This document shows, in pieces, positions 20,850 through 32,347 of a DNA stretch of 64,000 bases. Each line of letters opens with the position of its first letter. Position 1 is the first letter of the stretch. The notes beneath the pieces were generated by a model. The model saw only the letters and a program-made list of their open reading frames with translations, had not been told where the DNA came from and made no database searches. Source of the stretch: Penium margaritaceum (lineage: Eukaryota > Streptophyta > Zygnematophyceae > Desmidiales > Peniaceae). Location of the stretch: the NCBI GenBank assembly GCA_023375785.1, contig SZWC01003604.1, positions 112,721 to 176,720 of the forward strand, in the 5' to 3' direction. Both the position numbers and the translations under genes were made by a program.

Positions 20850-23800
20850 TTTAAACCTCACAGCACAGACCGAGCTCCATGCAGCTTGCGTCGTGCCTAT
20901 CCTTGGGTTGTGCCTTGGTCATGGCGTCGGCGAGCATGCGCTTAGTGCCACAATACACAATAGCCACATGTCCCTTCGCTACCAAGTCTCGCACATAGTG
21001 ATGCCGGATCTCGATGTGCTTGGTCCTGCTGTGTAGCACCGGATTCTGGGTCAGGCTGATGGCACTCATGTTGTCCACATTGAGTACCGTTGGCTTCCTT
21101 TGCGGCACGCCGATGTCCTTTAGCAGCCATTGTAACCACACCGCCTCGTTTGCGGCTTCCGCGAGCGCGATGTACTCCGCTTCGGTACTGGACAGCACCA
21201 CGCAGTCTTTCTTCCTGCTTGCCCATGAAATTGCTGCACCACCAAATACAAAGACGTACCCTGATGTTGATTTTCTGTCATCCACATCACCAGCCCAGTC
21301 GGCATCGGAGTAGCCGACCAACTCGAGGGAGTCGTCACGCGCTCCTCCTCCAAACACGAGCCACGATTGCTTTGTCGCCTTGAGATAGCGGAGGATCCGC
21401 TTCACCGCTTGCCAATGCAACGGCCCGGGGTCAGCAACATAGCGGCTCACTTGGCCCTCCGCGAAGGCTAGGTCGGGCCGCGTCGCCACCCTGGCATACA
21501 TGATGCTCCCCACAGCGGACTGGTATGGCACACCTGCCATCTCCTCCTTCTCCTCGTCCGTTCTCGGGCCTATGCTTGAGCTCAGCTCACACGTGGTGGT
21601 CATGGGTGTGCCGATGGGATTGCACTCCTCCATGTTGTAGCAGTGGAGTACGTGTTGCACGTACTTTGCCTGCCCCATCTTGAGCGTGCGTGCCTTGCGG
21701 TCCCTCTTGATGGCGACGCCAAGGTAGTACTCAAGCTCGCCCATGTCGATCATTTTGAACCGACCGCCCAGCGGCCGCTTCGGGTTCACCAACTCCTCCA
21801 TGTCCGACGACACGAGGATGAGATTATCCACGTAAAGTACCACGATCTGGTGCAACCCAGGTAACTTCCGCACGTACACGCTGTGATCCGCCTCGCAGCG
21901 CTTGAAGCTGAGCTCGGCCATGAAGCCGTCCATTTTCAGGTACCACATGAGTGGCGCTTACGTCAGCCCGTAGAGCACCTTGCGAAGCCGGCACACCTTC
22001 CGCGGCGGCGCATCCACCCCCTCTGGCACCTCCATGTAGACCTCCTTGTCCAGGTCGATGTTGAGGAATGCGGTTTTCACATCCATTTGGTGGACTTTGT
22101 AGTCGCGCGCAGCCGCCATCGAGAGGATGGAGCAAATAGAGACGAACTTTGCCACCGGCGCGAAGGTTTCATCGTAGTTTTCACCCTTTCGCTGGACGTA
22201 CCCCTTTGCGACCAGCCGCGCCTTGTACCGCTCCACCTTCCCCTCCTTGGTGAGCTTCTTCTTGAAGATCCACTTGGAGCCAATGATTTTTGCGCCCTTC
22301 GGCCTGTCAATCAGCTGCCAAGTGCCGTTCTCTTCAGAGGAGGAGAGCTCAGATTTTATAGCTCCCTCCCACTCAGTCCCATCCTTCCGCTGCAACGCCT
22401 GCTTGACGGTCTCGGGCTCCTCTTGCACAAAGAACGCTCGAGCAAGCCCAGTCCAGATGCCCTCCACGGAATCGTACCTCTTTGCCGTCCTCCTAGCGCG
22501 TCCGCTTCTCCGAGGTTGTTGCTATTGAAGCTGCTGCTGCTGCTACCGTTGCTGCTGCCCCCTCGCGGTGCCACTCACACCGCTGGCTTGCTCCCCCTCT
22601 CTCTGGGACCGTGGGGATGCGGGCTCACTTCCCACCTCCTTGTTCAGCTCCACTGCTCCCGTTGCTTTGGACTCATTGTCGGACTCGGCTGAATGCAAAT
22701 CAGCCCCTCCCACATCGCTCGGATGGTTCTCGCCGGCTGCAGCCGATAGGACTTCACCCTCTTTTGCGTCCTCCGGCGTCTCCCCCTCGAAGAGTGGTAG
22801 CCACTCCCCCCGCTTGGAGAGACTTGCATCCCTGTCCATCCAACGGCTGTCCTCATCAAACGTGACATCGTGAATCTTCACATATCTGCTGCCTTCATGG
22901 GTCAAAGAGCCGGTACGCCTTGCTCCCGCTTTCGTACCCGGCGAAGATGCACCGGCGAGTCCGCGGGTCCAGCTTGTCCCGCCCCTCCCGTGCCTGCACA
23001 ACAGCATGTGCAACACAACCAAACGTGTGAAGGTGTGCCATAGTTGGCTTCCTCCTGCTCCACACTTCTTGTGGCATCTTCCACACCTTAGACTTCGTGT
23101 CTGTTAACGGCTTAGTTGGCGTCAGGTTCATGATGTATGCCGCTGTCCGTGCCGCCTCGCCCCAGTACCGTTGCGCGAGGCCGGCATCGCTCAACATGGA
23201 CCGGACCATACTAAGGATGGTGTGGTTCGTCCGCTCGGCGACACCGTTCTGCTACGGAGAGTGTGGCGTAGTTTTCTGCCATGCGATCCCCTTGCTCTTA
23301 ATCCATGCTGAGCAGTCCTCGTACTCGTCGCCGTTGTCACTTCAAAACGCCTTCACCTTCAACTCTACTTGCCGCTCCACAGCCGCCACAAACTCCTACA
23401 TACACGACAAGACATCGATCTTCCTCTTGATGATGTAGAGGTAGAGCTTGCGGCTGTGGTCGTCAATGAAGGTCACGAAGTAGTGAGCGCCCCCAATGGA
23501 GGTCTAGAATGGTCCACACACGTCAGTGTGGACCACCTCCAACTTTGCCGATGCACGCATCCCTTTGCCATCGAACGGCTGTCGTGTTGCCTTTGCGACC
23601 ATGCACGGCTCGCACACGGCATTCTTGGCTGCGTCAAGGCTCTTGACCTCAAGACCCCGCACCACTTCTTTTTTTCCATGTCCCTCATAGTTGAGGGAGC
23701 GATGTGGCATAGGCGACGATGCCACAGGTCCAGGTCTCCATCTTCCTTCTTTGCGAGGTGGGTAACATCGGACCCCGTCCAGCTGCTGTGGATCTTTGCA

Positions 23801-24985
23801 CGTAGCAGGTACAAGTCGTCCTCTCACTTTCCACCTGCAATCACCTCGCCGTCCCCCTCCATCCGGATGATGGCCTCCTTATTGTTGAAGAGTACCTCAA
23901 GCCCCTTGTCGGTAAGGTGGCTCACTGACAGCAGATTTGCCCCAAAGTTGGGCATGTGGAGCACGTCGTGAATTGTGCTCGTGACAGCCTCCCTGTCTAC
24001 ATCCATCTTGATGCGAACATTGCCTTCTTCGGCAGCCAACTCTGTTTTGCCATTGGCCACCATCATGCGCCGTTCCGAGGCGCCATAGGTGAAAAATGTC
24101 GCCCGCTTACATTGCGTGTGGCGGCCCGATCCGGAGTCAATCACGGAGACTCCCGGATCCGTCAAGTCGGTGGACTCCTTCGCCATCATTGCACGGTCGT
24201 CCTTCTTTCCAGCTTTCCCCGGCTGATCCGACTTCCTGTTGGGGCAGTTGCGTGCGTAGTGGCCTTCTTTGCCACACACATAGCACTCCCCCTTCTAATC
24301 ACCTTTCTTGGTGTCCTGCTTGGCACCCTTCCCCTTCTTGCCTCCCCCTCCACCTTGAGGACGGACGGCATAGGCGGAACTTGATGTTGCCCCACTCTCC
24401 CTCCCACCACGCCGCATCCATTCATTGCGGACGTACTCAGCCACCTTTGGGTATTTCAGCTCATCGACGGACCAGCCGCCTACGATGGTGATAATGGGAA
24501 TCCAACTGTCTGGCAAGGCCAGGAGGAGGATCATGGCTTGCAGCTGTGGGTCGACCTTCTACCGGTGGCTACGCACTCGGTAGTAAGGGACTCGATCTGC
24601 TGCACGATCTCCATGATGTCGTCGCCTTCGTTGGCACGGAGGGTGACAAGCCTCTTGAAGACGAAGAGCTGGTTAACAAGGATGGTAGACTGGTAGATGG
24701 TGCAGAGATTTTTCTAGGCCTCTGTGGCCTCCGTGTATCCTTGAATGAGGGAGCCCTGCGTCGGAGCAAGCGCATACACCAACAAAGCAAGTGCCTTCTT
24801 GTTGTGCTTCTTGTACGCTTCTACTTCCTCCGGTGTCGCGGTATCCGGAGGGACTGTTTCTTTAATGTTGATCAGTTCAAGCAGACCCTTGTCATCGAGG
24901 AAGACCTCAAACTCCCACCTCCACAAGTGGAAGCCAAGTCCGTCAAACTTTGAGACGCCGGTCTTGCTCGGTCGGTGCCATGGCG
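20850..24985 (-). pseudogene. CopC gag-pol remnant
   Basis: Gag occupies about 24985-24290 and a CCHC knuckle (CYVCGKEGHYARNC type, seen as MCGKEGHYARNCPN) about 24290-24225. The protease follows at about 24170-23830 (VIDSGSGRHTQCKR) and the integrase zinc segment at about 23760-23580 (DLWHRRLCHIAPSTM...CEPCMVAKA). The integrase core is at about 23500-22950 and an acidic linker at about 22900-22500. Reverse transcriptase is at about 22430-21480 (HQMDVKTAFLNIDLDKEVYM, LYVDNLILVSSD) and RNase H at about 21400-20850 ([41 protein letters not shown] in part). It is a typical copia order. It is a fossil, one of the better preserved in the window. Confidence 0.92.
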
Positions 24986-25031
24986 CGCGGAGGTAGCGTG
25001 AACGTTGTATAGCTAGTGTCCTTCTAGGCAC

Positions 25032-25046
25032 GTGGATCCATAACCC
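25032..25046 (-). other. CopC primer-binding site, half-tRNA type
   Basis: The plus strand reads GTGGATCCATAACCC, and the minus strand GGGTTATGGATCCAC begins two bases inside the 5' LTR edge (25049). It is a close but imperfect match to the initiator tRNA-Met anticodon arm. Position and two-base spacing are the same as in CopB-2 and CopA-4, which supports function rather than chance. Confidence 0.65.
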
Positions 25047-25048
25047 TT

Positions 25049-25771
25049 TGTTGGCACTAGTGGATGTGGAGGCACCCTCAAGGATGCCTAGCTCTCACTG
25101 AAGCACGCTACCAGTGTTTGAGGCAGCGAAGGGACACCAATGGTGAAGAGTGTGGAGCACAAGGATCACGGATGTGAGTGGGCAGAACACGTCGCATTCA
25201 ATAGACCTGAATCGAAACACGTTTTTGTTACTTAGCATAGTGAGTATACAGATCCTTATAGCCTGTGATCTAAGATTTCCAACGCATCCAAGAAGCGTCC
25301 AAATCGAAGCAGTAGAGCCCCTGCTATGGCTGTCGAAGTAACCCTTGGTGGAGCCGCCCACCTTGCCTTGCACGCTAGGCAATGGGAGGCGCTTCTACGA
25401 TGACCTGCCGAAGCGCCTTTCCTCACCCAGAAGTCAAGGAGAAGTTCACCCTGGTCAAGGAGGTCCTTATGGTTGCCTCATTCATGCCCTTGGTGCATTT
25501 GGAACCCATTGGAGACGAACTCGGATCACTGGCGGTGGATTATCCCGCCACCCATGGCGGATACCAGATTCCACCCGCCCAATACCCGATTTTCAGGCTA
25601 GGCTAACTTTCTGAATACTCGCTCAAATTGAGCAATTCAAAGCTCGATCCTGCATGGAAAAATCCAAGGAATCCAAATCTAAAGTCAGATCAGGTGTTCG
25701 ACCACTCCCTAATGGTCAAACTAGGGTGTACGATCAACGGCACTCATGGCAAGGGACACACCATATCAACA
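25049..25771 (-). repeat. CopC 5' LTR (right)
   Basis: 723 bp, TGTTGGCACTAG ... CATATCAACA in plus orientation, collinear with 20073-20797. CopB gag sequence begins immediately after it on the right. Confidence 0.88.
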
Positions 25772-25779
25772 AGAAGAAG

Positions 25780-26640
25780 CTACCTCTTCTCACCAACAGA
25801 CTACAGCGACCTCAAACGCAAGTACATCGGCATCAACAAACGGTGTACCAAATGTAGCAGTTGTAGTTGTAGGGAAGGCAAGGACAAGGAAACCAGGGAA
25901 TGATTTGCCCATCCTCAAGTTTGATGGAGAGGGGTTTGCACTCTGGAAGTGGCATTTTTAGATCATCATGGATGAAAGAGATCTGCTAGGATATTTTGAC
26001 AAAACTATCCTAGCACCAAAGGAAGAAGGTGCTGACCTTTTGGCATGGTTCAACCTCATCAAGAAGGCTCTCGTCATTCTTATGTCCTCCACACAACCCT
26101 CAGTCCTTTCACACATCAGCGGTCGTCCAATCGGAGCCGTGGCATATGCCAAAATCGGCAAGGTGTTTCAGTCCTCCTCACTTGCCATCCGTCTCTTCAT
26201 TCTATAAAACCTCATTAGCATGAGGCTTGGTGAAGGGGGGATGTCTCCACCTTATTGAAGAAGTTTGATACGCTCTTGCAATAAACCACTGGCATAGGGT
26301 GGGACCTGAAATCCGATATGCAGGCCATGATTTTTCTGATGAGGTTGTCGGAAAGTTGGGACCCCATGATAACGGTGATTGGAGGGTGTACTGAAGATCA
26401 AGTTTACAACACCATCGTCTCTGCGTATGTGCATAATAAAGCCATGCATCATAGCAAAAGAAAAGCAAGCATGGCTGCCTTTTCCTCACGGAGCAACGAC
26501 ACCTCCCGCGATACCTCCTCTTATGGGTACAAGGGAAACAACAGCACTAGCAATAGTGGTAGGGGTGCAAAGCGCCAAGGAAACTGCCATAACTGTGGCA
26601 AGGCTGGACACTAGGCTTTAGAGTGTCATGCATCCAAGAA
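25780..26640 (+). pseudogene. CopB-2 gag remnant
   Basis: The reading includes LKFDGEGFALWKWHF (about 25915-25960), the characteristic F.G..F.LWK..F start of plant copia gag. The MIFLMRLSESWDPMI block follows (about 26325-26370), then a basic Ser-rich stretch and a CCHC knuckle beginning CHNCGKAGH at about 26584. In life it packages RNA in the particle. It is a fossil with several breaks. Confidence 0.85.
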
Positions 26641-26689
26641 AGAGGGAGGAGACGGGGATGAATGGCGAGGAAGAAATGGTGTGAAGGAT

Positions 26690-29600
26690 CCCACACGCTT
26701 GATGGTTGAGTGTGCCTCCAACAAAGGGAGGGTGATACTCAGGCTAGGAGTCTACGGCCTTGACTTGGGCACAAATGAGCACACCACATACGGGAAGAGA
26801 GACTTCATCTCTCTTCCTCCATGCAATAAGAACTTCAGAGACGCCAACAGCAAGGTTGAGGCAGTTGAGGGGATTGGTGACAAGCTGGTCACAGTGGGTG
26901 TCAACGGTGGAGATTCCGGCCTCAAGCTAGAGGGGGTGGTCTACTTGTCCTCCTTCACAGCCAACCTGCTCTCTGTCTCTAAGATAACTGACCATGGCAT
27001 GACATAGAAGGAAGCGTTGATAGTCCGTACCAAGGAAATGAACATCTCCTACTCTCCGAAGAAGGTTTTCGCACAGGTTCCTCGCGATGATGGAGTCTAT
27101 GTCTTGCAAACCAAAATGACAACTTCAACGGTTGAATCTTCAGTCGAGAGTGATGATTATGAGAACAGTGATGCAGAATCAGATGAGGATGGACATATTG
27201 GAGCAGTGGAAGCATTGGCAGCAGATGATTTGGCAACAAAACCACAAGCAAATGCAACCACCGAGGCTGTTCATTCTAGCCTTTGCACATCCTCCGAGAA
27301 CCTATGGCACAGGCGCTTTGGACACGTGGCTCATCGCACATTGGAGCTCATAGGAAAGCATGACCTAGTGCGTGGGATGGAGCTAGGTGATGAGTCGGAA
27401 GGAGCCGGGATCACGTGTGAGCCATGCCTTCAAGGCAATGCAAAAAGGAAACCCTTCAAGCGCAATGGCATGGGTGCTCTTGCACCTCTTGATCTCGTCC
27501 ACTCTGACGTGTATGGTCCCTTTTGCATACCGTCAAATGGAGACATCAGGTATTTCCTCACATGCATCGAAGACAACAGCCACAAAGTCTGGATATACTT
27601 TCTTAAAGAGAGAAGTGAGGTGAAGGAGAATCTGCAAGCCTTTGTTGTTATAATTGAGCGACAGAGTAAAAAGAAGGTGAAGGCATTCAGGACAGACAAT
27701 GGAGGAGAGTACGAAGCCTGCAGAGAGTGTCTCAAGTTGCAGGGCATTAAACACCAGAAAACTACTCCCTACTCACCTCAAAGTGATGGCATAGCAGAGA
27801 GGATGAATCAGATCCTCCTGGGCATGACAAGGTGCATACTCTTTGATACCAAGCGGCCTCCTAGGTTCTAGATAGAAGTAGCACATACGACTACCTATCT
27901 TGTGAACCTCACACCTGCAGAAACTTTGCAAAGGAGAGGCAAGAAGAAGCAGACACAAAAGCTGAAGACACCTCAAGAAGCATGGTTAGGCAGGAAGCTG
28001 GACGCCTCCCATCTCAAGGTGTTCGATTACACCGGCTTTGCCAAGGTCCAGGCCGGTGAGGGCACTGGAAAGCTTGATACAAGAGCACGAAAGTGTATTT
28101 TCATCGGCTATAACACCGCCCACAAAACGTATCGATTGTGGGACCAAGGAGCCAAGAAAGTCATCTATAGCAAAGACGTGGATTTCCATGAAAGGTCTTC
28201 GAGTAAGGGAGGGCTGTTTGAACTTGAGAACACTCCAAAACAGGGAGAGTGGCTCACTCTCCTTGAGGAGGGAGACGAAGCACCAGCACAATGGCATGGG
28301 ATGGGTGGTGCAACAAGGAGAGGAGCTCATGAAGATGACTTGGAGGAATTAGACTCTGATTCCGACGTATCCGATCCTCTGGAACATGAGGAGGATACCT
28401 CCCCCATCATGAATGACGAACCAGACCTCCAGACTCCACATCAACAGCACCAGCCAGGAGGTTCAAGGAGCAGTTCACACCTCAAAGTTCCTCGATAACA
28501 TTACACTGAAGATAGGGGTGAGTGGACAGGCTTCAACTATTCATTCTTGGTTCAAGAGGAGCCAACGTGTGTCGCAGAGATACTCACTTGGCCTGGTAAA
28601 GCAGAGTGGGACAAAGCAATTCGCAGTGAACTCAGCTCCATCGAGGAGAATGGCACATCGGTGTTGGTGGAAAGACCTGCCGGGGCTCACGTTGTGGGGT
28701 CCAAGTGGGTGCTAAAAGAAAAAAGGAAACAAGAAGACAAAATAGACAAGTACAAGGCATAGGTGGTAGCAAAGGGGTTCTCCCAACGGCCTGGTACTAA
28801 GTACGATATGACGTTTGTTCTAGTTGTGAAGTTCACCTCCATGTGGTCAATGCTCGCCATTGCTGCTGTCGAGAACAAAGAGGTCCACCACATGGATGTC
28901 AAGACAGCCTTCCTTTAGGACAAACTTGACAAGGAGGTACTGATGGAGGTTCCGGAGGGGGTTGATGATCGCGAGGACAAGGTGTGTAGATTGGTGAAGG
29001 CCCACTATGGGCTCAAACAAGTGCCAACACTTTGGTACCAGGAGATAGACACGTTCATGGCCAAGGGGTCCTTCATGCACTGCGACAATGACCGTAGCAT
29101 GTATGTGCATGAGAGCGATAAAGGGACTATGTTGGTCGCCTTCTACATTGATGACCTGATTCTATGCTCTTCTTCAACGCAGCTGTAAGTCGATCTCAAG
29201 GAGCAGCTGAGTAGCAGATTCGAGATGAAGGACATGGGTCCTCTTGACTTCTATCTTGGAATTTCCATCAAGCGCGACAGAGTAGCAGGTACCATCAGCT
29301 TGAACCAGACAAAATACATCGACTCCATCCTCAAACGATACGGTATGGCAGATTGCAAACCTGCCAGCATACCCATGAGCTCGGACTGCAAACTCTCCAC
29401 CTCCATGTCCCCATCCAACGAAGCGGAGAAAACTGACATGCTGGGCATCCCATATCAGTCTGAAGTGTGTACTCTGATGTATTTCATGGTCGCCACCCGA
29501 TCAGAAAAAGCCCATTCTGTTGGACAGGTGGGCCGGTTTGTGGCCAATCCGGGTCCACTTCACTGGCAGGCCATGAAGCGCATCATACGCTACCTTCAGG

Positions 29601-30115
29601 GGACGCGGCACGTGGGACTCCTCTTTGGAGGCACTCCGTCACTCCGTCTCATGTGCTACACTTTTGCTGATTGGGGAGGGAATATCGATGACAGAAAATC
29701 TACCTCCGGGTTCATGTGTATGTTGAATGGAGGTGCAGTCATTTGGGCAAGCCGCAAGCAGAAATGTGTCTCTCTGTCAACAACTAAAGCTCAGTACATC
29801 GCCTTGGCTGAGGTGTGTAAAGAGATGCAGTGGTTATCTAAGATGAAGGCACCACAAGCAATGGGGACGGTCATCAAGATTGACAACATGAGCGCAATTG
29901 ACATGTCCAAGTATCCTGTCCCTTCTAGGCGCACAAAGCACATCGAGATCCGCTACCACTATGCTTGAGACTTGGTATACAAACAGACAGTAGAGCTCGA
30001 GTATGTCGGTACCAAGATGAACCGGATTGACATGCTTACAAAGCCACTGAACAAGGATCTCCACCAGGCGGGCAGGCAAGGTATCGGCATGGTCAACACA
30101 AGTGACGACGAATGA
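26690..30115 (+). pseudogene. CopB-2 protease-integrase-RT-RNase H remnant
   Basis: The protease region is at about 26690-27100, with an unusually long acidic stretch after it (about 27130-27250, rich in Asp and Glu). The integrase zinc segment is LWHRRFGHVAHRTLELI ... CEPCLQGNAKRK (about 27300-27450). The core is at about 27470-27860 (RTDNGGEYEACRE, SPQSDGIAERMNQ) and the C-terminal region at about 27990-28200. Reverse transcriptase is at about 28545-29440 and RNase H at about 29500-30090 (DDRKSTSGFMCMLNGG, RRTKHIEIRYHYA). It is a fossil with a moderate number of breaks. Confidence 0.9.
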
Positions 30116-30150
30116 TGATGGTCACTGACGCAAGGTGCAAGGGAGATATT

Positions 30151-30803
30151 TGTTGAATGATTTTCCCCCTTGTTCAGTGTTGTAGGACAGATTAGGAATT
30201 CTCTGCCCCTTGTGGAGGTATGACCCCTAGATCCGTTGTAGAGTGACTCAACTATTCTCTGTTTCATGTGAGATCTGACGTGTGAGTACACCATGTGGGT
30301 GAGTGGTTACCTTGACCATCTTGTTGATTTGGCCAAGTGAGAGGTCATGAGTTAGATCCTGGCCCCATGCACATCTTGTTTTCTATGGAAGCTTACAAGA
30401 ACTAAATTCCGTAGCTTCTTGGATGCTACATGGTTGGTCTGTCAGCTTGACACTAGGATGCTTATGTGTCAAGCCCACAATGAAAGTCTATTGGTGATAT
30501 GGCTGGTCCAGGCCACATCCCAGGAATGTGATTCTGAGTTCTAGGACTGGACGGATAGTTATGAAAGGACTTGTCTTGCATGCTGATCAATTAACCATTG
30601 TTTGATGCTCTCTAGCATATTGATGAATTGAGCTCTTCTTGAGATGTAAGGCTAAGGCGTTAGTACTCTTGAAGGTGAAGTGTATGTCTGATTAAGTTTG
30701 GGGTGCATGACACATGTCAACAAAGGAAGAAGGCCTAAAAACCTTTGTGAGCTTTTTGGTTTCGCGGCTTCTCTGCCAGAGTTTGTTAGTTCAGTAGCTA
30801 ACA
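30151..30803 (+). repeat. CopB-2 3' LTR
   Basis: 653 bp, TGTTGAATGATTTTCCCCC ... GTAGCTAACA, after the purine tract CAAGGGAGAT. It is collinear with 19200-19843 and with the CopB-1 LTR at 9896-10538. Confidence 0.9.
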
Positions 30804-31200
30804 CGCTCTCCCATGCTCCCTCTTGCACCTCACTGTGGCCTTTTTGATGTGAAACTATTCATTGGTGTAAATTTGTACCCACACCAAACTCAAAATTTTA
30901 TACACCTTCACATTCACTCCCAACATCCACTTTCACCTAGCCACCTCCCATCGCCTCCCACCTTTTGCTCATTCCTCTTAATTCGTTACACAAGTGTGCA
31001 TTTGTACTCACAAAACACTTGCTGATTCATACACCTCCTTATGTACCCCCCACATCCTCTTCTACCCCACACACACCCCGTCCTATAGTTTACAAACCCA
31101 CCTTTATATCAACCTATTTAACATTGTTAACAAGTAGCTTCCTACAAGCTTTGTGTTACACCATATGCCATTATAAAAACTTCTTGTATTATATAGAATG
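30804..31200. repeat. AC-rich spacer, copy 2
   Basis: Closely matches 10539-10940 along its whole length, including the words ATTCATTGGTGTAAATTT and CTCATTCCTCTTAAT. It has no coding. It ties the two large paralogous blocks together outside any recognisable transposon part. Confidence 0.7.
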
Positions 31201-31449
31201 ACTCGATTAGCTCTACCTCAGCGGAGATATCTCCTCTTCACCCAACCTCATGCTGATGAGCTTCTACAAAATGAAGAGACAGCTGGCAAGTGATGAGGAC
31301 AGGAACACTTTGCCTAGTTTGGTGTATGTTGTGACAACCACTTTACAACCACTTATGTGTGAAAGGACTCAGGGTTGTACAAAGGACACAAGAATGGTGA
31401 CAACCTTTTTATCTATCTTGAACCATGCCATAAGGTCATCACCATCCTC
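31201..31449 (-). pseudogene. Inverted CopB gag fragment, copy 2 (left part)
   Basis: The reverse complement matches CopB-2 gag near 25990-26260 and is collinear with 10941-11180. It ends at TCCTC (31445-31449), which is repeated at 38443-38447 on the far side of CopA-3. Confidence 0.75.
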
Positions 31450-32056
31450 TGTCAGGATGGAATCCGTGTGGTGCGGTCCCGACGTTTTTCTGGTCGTCTC
31501 TAGTGGTTTACGTCTACTGTTTTGGGCGAATCGGAGACTGAGCGTGAGCTTTCTGGTCGCCTCACGCTATGTGAGCAGGAATTTAGAGAAAGTCAGTTTG
31601 CGAAGGGAATATCGTCATTTTGCATTATCTTTTTTAACATAGACATGATCACAACATTTATAGGGCTAGTCATGAGCTTTCAAACGCACTAAACCGCGCG
31701 CGATTCGGCCAAGCGTAGCTCAAGTTATGCTTGCCGAAGCGCAGGTCTCACCCACCACAGAAACGCCTAACGCCTCCATGGCGCGCACACGTCGTGGCGC
31801 CTTCCTTCACGTGCGAAGCGCCTTTCCCAAGGCGCAGGTCCACTTGCACATGGTGTAGGGGTCCCCTGCACTATTTCCACACACCCTTCCCACTTTTGGG
31901 TCGAGTTTGGTGATGGGGTGTGACGAGGTTCGAAACCTGTCCGCGGACCTACAGTCAGAATTTTGACAAAGTCCCCGAGTAACAAAACGTACTACTGAGT
32001 TTCGGACGTCGAGCCATGATTTTGGCTGTCCCCCACTAACAACCCGCACTACTGGA

Positions 32057-32098
32057 TCCGGTGGATGATCCACCTGATCAGGTGGATTATCCACCGGA
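32057..32098. repeat. 42-bp near-perfect palindrome in CopA LTR U3
   Basis: The arms read TCCGGTGGATGATCCACC and GGTGGATTATCCACCGGA around TGATCA. Only one base pair of the fold is mismatched. The same palindrome stands at 38064-38105 in the other LTR, and a decayed form lies at about 4490-4535 in CopA-2. Within each arm the word GGTGGAT faces its own complement ATCCACC, so four related half-sites are present. Confidence 0.8.
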
Positions 32099-32347
32099 CG
32101 CCTCGGCAGGCCTTCTGGAGCAAGTTCTCCAGATGGTATTTTTGTTACTCAATCCGGTCGATTATCCACCGGATTTCGAGTCGCAGCCGGCTCCCAGAGT
32201 CGCTGCGCACACCCCAATTTTGGAAGACCCTATCTCCCTCGATACTTGTCCGATTCCGGTGAAACAACTTCCTCCGGATTCAGCGACTTGTCAAATTTAA
32301 GGGGCAATCATCTGTTTAAGGATCTGAGTAATTTTCAAGTCTCCACG

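Larger units (their letters stand above)
20073..25771 (-). mobile_element. CopC: full-span Ty1/copia element, reverse (fossil)
   Basis: Reading on the minus strand: 5' LTR 25771-25049, half-tRNA primer site 25046-25032, gag, protease, integrase, reverse transcriptase, RNase H, purine tract (about 20812-20799) and 3' LTR 20797-20073. It sits in the CopB-2 leader. The flanks GGAAC (20068-20072) and AGAAG (25772-25776) are only a weak target duplication. Two inverted CopB fragments in this window show the same site without CopC. The element is broken, with about eight disabling changes. Confidence 0.9.
19200..30803 (+). mobile_element. CopB-2: full-span Ty1/copia element, interrupted by CopC (fossil)
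   Basis: 5' LTR 19200-19843, half-tRNA primer site 19846-19860, leader to 20072, then a reverse CopC insertion (20073-25771). Next come CopB gag, protease, integrase, reverse transcriptase and RNase H, a purine tract (about 30137-30147) and the 3' LTR (30151-30803). The flanking CACTC (19195-19199) and CGCTC (30804-30808) are a plausible diverged 5-bp target duplication. Without CopC the element would be about 5.9 kb. It is broken, with about ten disabling changes. Confidence 0.88.

Noticed and set aside
22883-24491. Plus-strand reading frames over 20.8-25.0 kb
   Set aside because: They are antisense shadows of the reverse CopC gag-pol, which has clear copia motifs on the minus strand.
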